This document shows, piece after piece, positions 9,017 to 15,652 of a stretch of 37,724 nt of DNA (positions within the stretch are counted from its first letter, which is position 1; every line of letters begins with the position of its first letter). Location of the stretch: positions 1-37,724 of the forward strand of contig CAMYJI010000023.1 in assembly GCA_947258545.1 (NCBI GenBank), read 5' to 3'. Made by a program: the position numbers and the translations under genes. The notes beneath the pieces were generated by a model, which had not been told where the DNA came from, made no database searches, and was given only the letters and a program-made list of their open reading frames with translations. The stretch comes from an uncultured Ectothiorhodospiraceae bacterium (GTDB taxonomy: Bacteria; Pseudomonadota; Gammaproteobacteria; UBA9214).

Positions 9017-9898
9017 ATGAAAATTACAAAGCTAATAAGTAATGGTTCAATGCAGGTAGTAGCGGTTTTGGCAGTATTCACATTGGTCCAGCCTGCTCTG
9101 GCGGACTGTGTACAGTCAGACCCTCCCGCTGATCCGATACTCGCCATCGATGCGAACAATGGTTGCGTTGATATCCAGGGCCAGGAGGGATGTACAGTCG
9201 ACAATGTGGATGGAGGTACATGCACATACACTGATTCCGATGGCAAATGGTTCAAGGTCATCAGTAGTCAGAATCCGGATGGTAGTGTGTCTTGGGAGCT
9301 TGATGAACTAAGTACAATCGAAGGTGTTGATACTGCTGTAGTCGGGGGTGGATCCCGGGGTAAGAACAACTGCGGCTATGTCTATCCATTTGATGTGGCA
9401 AGCGGTTCTGGAGGTGACTGTAAGTCAATTGATAGCAATGGTATATGCACCAGTTTCCAGAATATCACCAGTCTCGATGTATGCACGGATGGTCTGGTCG
9501 ATGAAGCACCGCCTCCACCGGTAGTGGCAGAAAAACTACCTGCCTGCCAGGACCCGGATGCGGATCCAGGTGTTTTGGGTGAGCTTGACGAGACCGGGAT
9601 TAAGTGCCCCGTGTACACGGAAGGCCCCAACATCGGTATGCAGAAACCCGTTGTCGTCTGTAACCTTGAGAAAGATAAACAAGATTGGGGGACAACTGAT
9701 GGGACTGGTGTTTGCTGCCAATGCGGGATTCCGGAGGAGCAGCAAACCGAGTGTGTCGTTACCGAGGATCGGACCCAATGCACCCAATCAATTACTGTCA
9801 ATCCAACGCAGTCGGTTGAGATAATCTTCTTCAAGGATGATCTTGATCCTTGTACCTGGATAAAGACGTCCCAGGGTTGGAAGCAGTGGTGCTACTAG
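9017..9898 (+). CDS. Secreted cysteine-rich protein of unknown function
   Basis: A 293-residue exported protein. The signal peptide is about 1-29 with cleavage after PALA. The mature part has 18 cysteines by my count, scattered in pairs such as GVCCQCG, which suggests many disulfides. A proline-rich hinge (EAPPPPVVAEK) near the middle separates two halves. The C-terminus ends W-x-x-W-C-Y. I chose ATG 9017 because GGAAGGAG lies 6 bases before it and the signal peptide follows at once; an upstream ATG at 8963 lacks a ribosome site. It lies 57 bp after the outer-membrane barrel gene and is likely co-transcribed, so it may be a surface partner or secreted substrate of that protein (inference). 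I do not recognise the family. Confidence 0.75.
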   Translation: MKITKLISNGSMQVVAVLAVFTLVQPALADCVQSDPPADPILAIDANNGCVDIQGQEGCTVDNVDGGTCTYTDSDGKWFKVISSQNPDGSVSWELDELSTIEGVDTAVVGGGSRGKNNCGYVYPFDVASGSGGDCKSIDSNGICTSFQNITSLDVCTDGLVDEAPPPPVVAEKLPACQDPDADPGVLGELDETGIKCPVYTEGPNIGMQKPVVVCNLEKDKQDWGTTDGTGVCCQCGIPEEQQTECVVTEDRTQCTQSITVNPTQSVEIIFFKDDLDPCTWIKTSQGWKQWCY

Positions 9899-10470
9899 GA
9901 GACCGGGTATTCTGACGAAGTGTCAATATGGCAGAGTTTATACTGCTCTGTACTGTTTTTTGGACACTCGAAGTGCTGTTTTAGGATTCGGGACTCGACA
10001 CGCGTAGCCGGCTGGTTTGTGGCCGGCTGCGCGTGTCAATCTTGGTAAGGTCCGATGTGGTGCGATTTCAGATACTTGCACGGTTGCTTCAACCTGATTT
10101 GAAGGAGCATTCAGAACGTATCCTGACAGTGGATCACCACTATTTCGTTTGTGTACTATCCGGGACAATATGTCCGGTAATTGTAAAGTATGCTCACTGA
10201 CCGATGAGCGTGTACAACAACAAGAGTCGCAGGTAATAAATACGTCAACCTTCCCGGGTTGCGTAATTTTTAGGCATCTCGATACGTCGCTTGTACACCT
10301 GTATCCAGGTGGGCTTTACCCGGTCTGTAGTCGCCAGCTTCAGTGCTGACAGGATTTGTTCGTGGAAGATTCCGGTGTAGTGAATCAAAATGGATGTGAG
10401 GCTGCGCCTGAAAACCGTAGATGACATCAAAGCTGGAATGGGGGGTATTTAAGCTGGCTACATCTGCGGT
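9899..10470. other. Intergenic region before CHASE2 cyclase, holding a strong hairpin
   Basis: These 572 bases lack a credible gene; short open frames on both strands have no ribosome sites. The main structure is a long hairpin at 9997-10037, listed separately. A second, weak hairpin, CAACC/GGTTG at 10246-10261, is followed by ATTTTT. The CHASE2 cyclase promoter must be here, but I see no convincing -35/-10 pair. Confidence 0.45.
9997..10037 (+). terminator. 16-bp stem hairpin after the secreted cysteine-rich gene
   Basis: The left arm 9997-10012 and right arm 10022-10037 pair over 16 positions with a single G-U wobble, around a nine-base loop. It lies 99 bases after the stop of the secreted protein gene. 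There is no T-run after it, so it may be a Rho-aided terminator, an mRNA-stabilising structure or, as DNA, a protein-binding palindrome. A terminator is the likeliest reading given its place between two genes of the same strand. Confidence 0.45.
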
Positions 10471-12762
10471 ATGTTCGATTTGGGTGTCAAAATGCCTCGC
10501 TGGATAAAGGGCCTGATATTTGGCTGTGTAACCGGCCTTGTCGGCGCCATCCTCGGACTGACACCACTTGGCGTGGATTTCGAGAAACACGTCGGCCTGA
10601 ACTGGCTGTTCCATGTCCGCGGACCCATCGAACCACCCCCCGAGGTGGCGGTGGTTGCCATCAACGCGCGCGATATCGCCGGTCTTGACCTGCCCAAGCT
10701 GCCGCGTGACTGGCCACGCTCCATCCATGCCGAACTGATCAACAGGCTGGTTGAACGCGGGGCAGCCGTCATCGTGTTCGACATGGACTTCCAGCGTGCC
10801 AAAGATGCTGAACACGACGCTGTGTTTGCCGATGTCGTGGCCGAATCGGAGCGGGTGGTGCTGTTCGAGCGCCTGAACGGCAGGCGCCAGCCGATCTATG
10901 ATATCAGCGGTGTGCAGACCGGCACGATCTGGGTCGAGGAACTGGTGCCGCCCATCCCGGAGCTTGCGGCGGCGGCCAAGGCGCTGGCACCGTTCCCGGT
11001 TCCCAAGGTACAGGTCAATGTTTACCAGTTCTGGCCCTTCAAGCCGAGCGCCGGAGGGGTGGCCACCATGCCGGCTGTGGCGCTGCAGGTCCTGGCCCTA
11101 CCGGCCCAGCAGCGCTGGATGGAGGTGCTGGAACGGGCTGGTGCCATGGGCATCGAGGACCTGCCACATCAGGCGACGGAGGTCGGGCGTGCCGCCGGGG
11201 TGAACAACTTGATGCTGGCCTTGCGCAGCACCTTTGCCGGCGACCCCGGACTGGGCGCCAGGATCCGTGCACTGCTTGCCGATGATACCGGGCAAACAGC
11301 AGTGAAGTTGGCAGAACACCGTCTGATCACGGCACTCACCGGCCTCTATGCAGGCGCTGATAACCGCTACCTGAATTTCTACGGCCCGCCCGGCAGCATC
11401 CCCAATATTCCCTACAATGCGGTGATCAAGGGCGAGGCACCGGGTATCTCGCCGTCCGATCTGGATTTTGCCGGCAAGGTGGTGTTTGTCGGATTTTCCG
11501 ACCTCTATGATCCCGGGCAGCCGGACCGGTTCTACACGGTGGTCACGAATGAACACGGCGTGGACCTGAGCGGCGTCGAAATCGCTGCCACGGCTTTTGC
11601 CAACATGCTGACCGATCGCAGTCTCAGGCCGGCCGGTGCACTGGCAACGGTCGCCATTCTGCTGTTGATCGGTCTGCTACTGGGTGCCGGTATCTATCTG
11701 CTGAAGGCCAGTCTGGCCGTACCGCTGGCCCTGTTGATGTCCGGCCTGTATATCGTCGGTGTGCAGTCTGCATTCAACACGGCTGACCTGTGGCTGCCAT
11801 TGGCGATACCCGTACTGGTGCAACTGCCGATGGCCCTGTTCGTCGGTCTACTCGCCCAGTACCTGACGGAAGCGCGCAGCCGCCGGCAACTGAAGACTGT
11901 GTTCGGGCAATATGTCCCTCCGGAGATTGTCGACGAGATGAGCCGCCACCCGGACGAGCAATTTTCTGTTGATGGGGAGAGCCGGGAAATGTCCGTATTG
12001 TTCTGCGATATCCGCAGCTTCACGACGATTTCGGAATCACTGCCTGCCGATGAACTCAAGAATTTGTTGAATCATTTCTTTACCCCGATGACGCGCATCA
12101 TCTTCGAGAAGCGCGGCACCATCGATAAATATGTCGGCGACATGATCATGGCCTTTTGGGGGGCGCCGGTGCAGGATCCCTTGCACCGTCAACATGCAGT
12201 TGAGGCGGCCCTGGCGATGCTGGACAAGCTGGAGGACATGCGGCCTGATTTCGGCGAGCACAACTGGCCGGAAATCAATGTCGGTATCGGTATTAATAGC
12301 GGTATGATGAATGTCGGTGACATGGGCTCTGAGTATCGGCGCGCCTATACCGTGATCGGGGATGCAGTCAATCTGGGCTCGCGTCTTGAAGGACTGACAA
12401 AGTATTACGGCGTCCGGCTGATTGTCAGTGAAACCACGGCCGCGGACCTGGATGGCGTGGTGTTGAGGCGTCTGGACCGTGTGAAGGTCAAGGGCAAGGA
12501 TGAGCCGGTCACAATCTATGAACCGGTTGGCCTGACCACCCGTGTTTCCGGCGTGCGTCTGAACGAGGTCGATGAAAGTAACAAGGCACTGGAGGTATAC
12601 TTTACCGGTAACTGGGGGCAGGCGCGGTCTGCATTTCAGTCGTTGCGGGATGCCATGCCGGAACGCAAGCTGTATGCACTCTACCTGGAGCGTATCGATG
12701 CGTTGCAGTTACAAGGCATAGGTGCAGGCTGGGACGGCGTCTTTGAACACACTACGAAATAA
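10471..12762 (+). CDS. CHASE2-domain transmembrane adenylate cyclase
   Basis: Inner-membrane sensor cyclase, 763 residues. Order: TM helix about 11-33; periplasmic CHASE2 sensor about 35-385 (FHVRGPIEPP, a family-typical start, and VIVFDMDF); three TM helices at about 389-411, 413-434 and 440-463; a linker with FGQYVPPEIVDEM; and the class III catalytic domain at about 500-685. Catalytic residues D513, K553, D557, D631, N634 and R638 are all present, and the Lys/Asp pair predicts ATP as substrate. The tail (about 700-763) with GNW-x-QA and W-x-GVF matches the tail of the other cyclase in this window. The start codon has no good ribosome site; ATG 10492 is an alternative. A stop at 10450 limits upstream extension. 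CHASE2 senses an unknown extracellular cue. Confidence 0.92.
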   Translation: MFDLGVKMPRWIKGLIFGCVTGLVGAILGLTPLGVDFEKHVGLNWLFHVRGPIEPPPEVAVVAINARDIAGLDLPKLPRDWPRSIHAELINRLVERGAAVIVFDMDFQRAKDAEHDAVFADVVAESERVVLFERLNGRRQPIYDISGVQTGTIWVEELVPPIPELAAAAKALAPFPVPKVQVNVYQFWPFKPSAGGVATMPAVALQVLALPAQQRWMEVLERAGAMGIEDLPHQATEVGRAAGVNNLMLALRSTFAGDPGLGARIRALLADDTGQTAVKLAEHRLITALTGLYAGADNRYLNFYGPPGSIPNIPYNAVIKGEAPGISPSDLDFAGKVVFVGFSDLYDPGQPDRFYTVVTNEHGVDLSGVEIAATAFANMLTDRSLRPAGALATVAILLLIGLLLGAGIYLLKASLAVPLALLMSGLYIVGVQSAFNTADLWLPLAIPVLVQLPMALFVGLLAQYLTEARSRRQLKTVFGQYVPPEIVDEMSRHPDEQFSVDGESREMSVLFCDIRSFTTISESLPADELKNLLNHFFTPMTRIIFEKRGTIDKYVGDMIMAFWGAPVQDPLHRQHAVEAALAMLDKLEDMRPDFGEHNWPEINVGIGINSGMMNVGDMGSEYRRAYTVIGDAVNLGSRLEGLTKYYGVRLIVSETTAADLDGVVLRRLDRVKVKGKDEPVTIYEPVGLTTRVSGVRLNEVDESNKALEVYFTGNWGQARSAFQSLRDAMPERKLYALYLERIDALQLQGIGAGWDGVFEHTTK

Positions 12763-13063
12763 GTCCTGTGGTCCGCCGCGTGTGTAGTTCCAGTCTCATG
12801 ATAAACCAGGCGTCGTCCACGTGCGGGTGACTTGGATGGACATGATGAAGCGGCCAGCCGTCGTGTGAATTCGCGTCCATGGGGTGCCTGTCTCTATAAT
12901 CAATGAGGCCCATCCCGACGGCGTCGTCAACCCGCAGACCCTGCGCAATGTCTTCGAACTGAACTGATTCGCCAGACTCTGCGGTGGCCGGAACAGGATG
13001 ATCCTGGGACACAACACGGTCTGACGTATAATAAAGCACAGGTATTATCCGAGGACAGCCGAT
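12763..13063. other. Intergenic region with the promoter of the Crp-like gene
   Basis: A 301-base gap between the CHASE2 cyclase and the Crp-like regulator. Short stretches read sensibly on both strands (for example plus-strand frame ending at a TGA near 12964), but neither has a start with a ribosome site, so no gene is called. No terminator hairpin follows the cyclase, so some read-through into the regulator is possible. Confidence 0.45.
13027..13032 (+). promoter_or_regulatory. Perfect -10 box upstream of the Crp-like gene
   Basis: A consensus TATAAT lies 31 bases before the ATG of the Crp/Fnr-family gene, at a distance suited to a short leader. The matching -35 is poor, which would fit a promoter needing an activator. 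The gene's ribosome site GAGGA is at 13051-13055, 8 bases before the start. Confidence 0.5.
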
Positions 13064-13705
13064 ATGCTGGAAAAAATCCCCTTGTTCTCCGCGTTGCCTG
13101 AAGCGGCCCTGGCAAAGATCGAGCAGCACGGTTCGACCAAGACCTACAAGAAGAACACCATCGTCATCAATGAGGGGGACGAGACCGATTCCCTGTATGT
13201 GATCCTCTCCGGCCGGGTGAAGGTTTTTCTCAGCGGCGAAGACGGGCGCGAGGCCGTGTTGAACCACCAGGGGCCGGGCGAGTATTTCGGTGAAATGGCG
13301 CTGATCGATCGTCAGCCGCGGGCCGCTTCCGTCATGACCCTGGAACCCTCGAAGTTCATGATCATCTCGCGTGGTGATTTCATGGAGTGCCTCTCCTCCA
13401 ATCCGGAAATCGCCCTGAACCTGATCCGGCCTTTGACCAGTCGCATCCGCATGCTGGCCCAGAATGTCAGCAACCTCGCCCTGCTCGATGTCTATGGCCG
13501 TGTGGCCCGGACCCTGTTGCAGCATGCCAGCAAGGAAGACGATGTACTCGTCACCGGCAGGCTTACCCAGCAGGAGATTGCCGACATGGTGGGGGCATCA
13601 CGCGCCATGGTGAGCCGCATCATGACGGACCTGAAGACCGGCGGTTATATCAGCATCGAGCGCAAGCGCATCACCATCCACCAGAAGCTGCCCCCGCGCT
13701 GGTAA
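13064..13705 (+). CDS. Crp/Fnr-family transcription regulator
   Basis: A 213-residue DNA-binding regulator. The cyclic-nucleotide-binding fold covers about 5-115, with the phosphate-binding cassette G72-E73-x-x-G76-E77 and R86-A87-A88, which keeps the Arg that holds the cyclic phosphate. The dimer helix runs to about 145 (NVSNLALLDVYGR, very close to E. coli CRP). The helix-turn-helix is about 167-190 with R180 and R185 in the recognition helix. Two differences from CRP matter: T127/S128, which contact adenine, are L131/A132 here, and the recognition-helix Glu (E181 of CRP) is Ala. It may therefore bind another site, and its nucleotide affinity may differ. No Fe-S cysteines, so not FNR. It lies downstream of the CHASE2 cyclase and is its natural effector (inference). 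Confidence 0.9.
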   Translation: MLEKIPLFSALPEAALAKIEQHGSTKTYKKNTIVINEGDETDSLYVILSGRVKVFLSGEDGREAVLNHQGPGEYFGEMALIDRQPRAASVMTLEPSKFMIISRGDFMECLSSNPEIALNLIRPLTSRIRMLAQNVSNLALLDVYGRVARTLLQHASKEDDVLVTGRLTQQEIADMVGASRAMVSRIMTDLKTGGYISIERKRITIHQKLPPRW

Positions 13706-13712
13706 GTACTAA

Positions 13713-13737
13713 TCGCGGCTGCGAGCCGCTCCTACAA
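13713..13737 (-). repeat. REP-like palindromic element with GTAGGAGC head
   Basis: Read on the minus strand the element starts TTGTAGGAGCGGC, then TCGCA, then GCCGCGA. This is the form of repetitive extragenic palindromes in pseudomonads and related gammaproteobacteria: a GTAG-headed stem-loop mobilised by RAYT transposases. It lies 7 bases after the stop of the Crp-like gene, a usual place. Only one copy was seen in this window. Confidence 0.65.
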
Positions 13738-13993
13738 TGCAATTTAATTCTGTGTGTTTCCGTGGCGATTACATGGCGCGCAATGCGCACCCTGCGGTAC
13801 GGTGTGAAATAACCTGGTGTGGACTCCCCCCTGGCTTTTTCCAAGCTACTGGCCGACAAGAAAATCGGGTCTCTCCGAAGTGTGATTTATTGACATTTTT
13901 TCTGTCCAGTTTGCCGGCGCGGTTAGAAGGTCATGAGGCTAATCTATAGCCAACTGGAAAGAAAAATGTCTGTAATCACAGTAGCAGCAACTG

Positions 13994-14008
13994 CCTACTG
14001 GCAGTAGG
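13994..14008 (+). promoter_or_regulatory. 15-base palindrome overlapping the ribosome site
   Basis: CCTACTG and CAGTAGG flank a single G, a perfect palindrome. The last three bases of the right arm form part of the ribosome site AGGAGG (14006-14011) of the small secreted protein gene. As RNA it can fold CCTAC/GTAGG around TGGCA and partly hide that site; as DNA it could be an operator. Either role is inference. Confidence 0.35.
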
Positions 14009-14017
14009 AGGAGAGAG

Positions 14018-14353
14018 ATGAAAAGGAAATCAATAACCGCACTGATTGTGTCCGCGACCATCACGGGAATCAGCTCACTGGCATCCGCCACAGACAGCGA
14101 CAATTCAATGTACGGCTGGCAGCTGAGCCTGTTATTTGAGCCCAGCCCGCAGCAAATCAAGGTGGAAGACCGCGGCCGGGTCGTGATCTACGATGGCATG
14201 TACAGTGCCGATATCGACCGGGCCTTCGAAGAGCAGTTCGACCGTGTTGAAAAGATGATGTTTGTCAATACGGTGATTACCGATGCCCAGGGTGTGCCCG
14301 CCATGGACCCCGATACCGGAGACGTCTTGACCGAGGATGACGGTTGCGATTAA
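14018..14353 (+). CDS. Small secreted protein of unknown function
   Basis: A 111-residue protein with a signal peptide about 1-25 (cleavage near LASA-T). The mature part is acidic, ending TEDDGCD, and carries RGRVVIYDGMYSADIDRAFEEQFDRVEKMMFVNTV in its centre (key residues 52-85), which suggests a small alpha/beta domain. The ribosome site AGGAGGAGAG just before the ATG is strong, and this supports expression. The family is not recognised. It points toward the minus-strand cluster and ends 45 bases from the stop of the facing gene, so the two are convergent. Confidence 0.65.
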   Translation: MKRKSITALIVSATITGISSLASATDSDNSMYGWQLSLLFEPSPQQIKVEDRGRVVIYDGMYSADIDRAFEEQFDRVEKMMFVNTVITDAQGVPAMDPDTGDVLTEDDGCD

Positions 14354-14398
14354 CGGGGTTGGCACCTGGGTAACCCCCGGTCGGGGGCAGTTGCGGCA

Positions 14399-15169
14399 TT
14401 AGTCGCTGATAGAGAAGTTCACTGGCTGGCTGAGTGACCCATGGTTGAAGTCCCCCAGCAGCACATGCTCATTGGTGTCGCGCGCGTGTATCACCCATGA
14501 ATAGTAACCGCCTTTTTCCAGCAGTCCCTGCGGCAGCGCCAGGCGAGATTCTGACAGCAGTTTCGAGCCGTGAATCAGCTTGCTGTCATTCCACAGGTCG
14601 CGGATAAAGACCTGGTAGAATCCGGCGCCCGGGATGGGATCCCAGGCCAGTTCCTTTGGCACTTCATCGACCTCCTGATCAGGTGCAGGTACATGGCCGG
14701 ACGCATGGGGCAGGCTGTCGAGGATGACGTAATCACGCGCCAGGTATTGGTTACCATCCTTCATAGAGATGCGCGCGGAATACCAGCCATCGGGCGCGCC
14801 GGGCGGGACATCGGTCTCGATCATGAAGACCCGTTTCGGGGGCTTGTTTTTAGGAGTGATTTTTCGGAAGTTGCGCAGGTCAAGCTCAGACAACAGGCTG
14901 CCATCCGGGTAGAAGACCTCGATCTTTTCGGTCTCGGCAAACCGTGGGGTGGAAAACAGCGGCATGAAAAACAGTGACCGGTCCGGCCAGTTACACACAT
15001 GAATATCGAAAAAGCCGATCTCGTTGTAATGGGGATCCCGATCATTTTTTGGTACCGGGTCAGCGGCCGATAGTGGCAGGCCCGTGAGTAGCATGCCCAG
15101 AACGAAAATACGCAGTAGGGTGATAGACGTACGCCGTATCGAAGGCGTGGATATGGATAACAGCTGCAT
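14399..15169 (-). CDS. Secreted beta-rich protein of unknown function
   Basis: A 256-residue exported protein, last gene of the minus-strand cluster. The signal peptide spans about 1-35 (LLRIFVLGMLLTGLPLSAA). The mature part looks like two beta-sandwich-type domains: one with EIGFFDIHVCNW and PDGWYSARISM, and a second, fibronectin-like one with AWDPIPGAGFYQVFIRDLW and YSWVIHARD. No catalytic motif is visible. A clear ribosome site AAGGAG precedes the ATG. It follows the stand-alone cyclic-nucleotide-binding gene by 24 bases, so it is probably co-transcribed. A periplasmic binding or adaptor role is possible; unproven. Confidence 0.7.
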   Translation of the reverse strand: MQLLSISTPSIRRTSITLLRIFVLGMLLTGLPLSAADPVPKNDRDPHYNEIGFFDIHVCNWPDRSLFFMPLFSTPRFAETEKIEVFYPDGSLLSELDLRNFRKITPKNKPPKRVFMIETDVPPGAPDGWYSARISMKDGNQYLARDYVILDSLPHASGHVPAPDQEVDEVPKELAWDPIPGAGFYQVFIRDLWNDSKLIHGSKLLSESRLALPQGLLEKGGYYSWVIHARDTNEHVLLGDFNHGSLSQPVNFSISD

Positions 15170-15193
15170 GGAATCTCCTTTTCTGTAGCCGTG

Positions 15194-15652
15194 TCAGCCC
15201 GCCGGGTTATCCTGCCCCGGTGCTCGGCGATTGGCCTCGCGCAGCCTCAGGGACAGGCTGCGCAGCATCCCGATACTGAGCTCCGGATAGCTCAGGATCA
15301 GGCCCTTCAGGCGCGACTTGTCCAGCGCCAGCACTGTGCTTTCCTCGATGACGCGCGCCGTGGCTGAGCGCGGCAGGTCATCCAGCAAGTTCATTTCGCC
15401 AAAGCAATCGCCGGGGCCGAGGGTGGTGATGAAGTTCAGGCTGGAACTGTCCGGTTCTATCGAGATACCCACCTTGCCGCTGACCAGCAGGTAGAGATGA
15501 TCCCCCTGTGCATTGATCTCGAACACGCGGTCACCGGCGAAGTATTGCTGTTCTTCCAGTGCCTGGGCCACCCGGCGCAGGTCATCAGTGGACACCCGGG
15601 AGAATACAGGCGAGTTCTTCAGCAGCAGCAGGCGGTCAAACAGGTCGGGCAT
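15194..15652 (-). CDS. Stand-alone cyclic-nucleotide-binding domain protein
   Basis: A 152-residue cytoplasmic protein made almost only of one cyclic-nucleotide-binding domain (about 10-130) plus a short helix. The phosphate-binding cassette G81-D82-x-F-G85-E86 and R95-S96-A97 is canonical, so ligand binding is likely. There is no DNA-binding domain, so it cannot be a CRP-type regulator itself. Its ATG lies inside the end of the HEAT-permease gene (17-base overlap) behind an AAGGAG site, so the two are coupled. In some bacteria such a domain is fused to the C-terminus of Npt-like permeases; here it would act as a separate subunit (inference). Confidence 0.88.
   Translation of the reverse strand: MPDLFDRLLLLKNSPVFSRVSTDDLRRVAQALEEQQYFAGDRVFEINAQGDHLYLLVSGKVGISIEPDSSSLNFITTLGPGDCFGEMNLLDDLPRSATARVIEESTVLALDKSRLKGLILSYPELSIGMLRSLSLRLREANRRAPGQDNPAG

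Larger units (their letters stand above)
13706..14017. other. Intergenic region with REP element and palindromic ribosome-site region
   Basis: A 312-base gap. It holds a REP-like element just after the regulator stop and, at the far end, a palindrome touching the next gene's ribosome site; both are listed separately. A TTGACA at 13890-13895 could be a -35 box, but the expected -10 position is GC-rich, so no promoter is called. Confidence 0.45.

Noticed and set aside
12752..13017. Protein-like short frames on both strands before the Crp-like gene
   Set aside because: The minus frame is open only because it continues antisense to the regulator; the plus frame (ending near 12964) has no start with a ribosome site. 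A decayed gene is possible but not supportable.
13881..13896. TGTGA half-site upstream of the small secreted gene
   Set aside because: The second half does not match TCACA, so it is not a CRP site; TTGACA there also lacks a -10 at the right distance.
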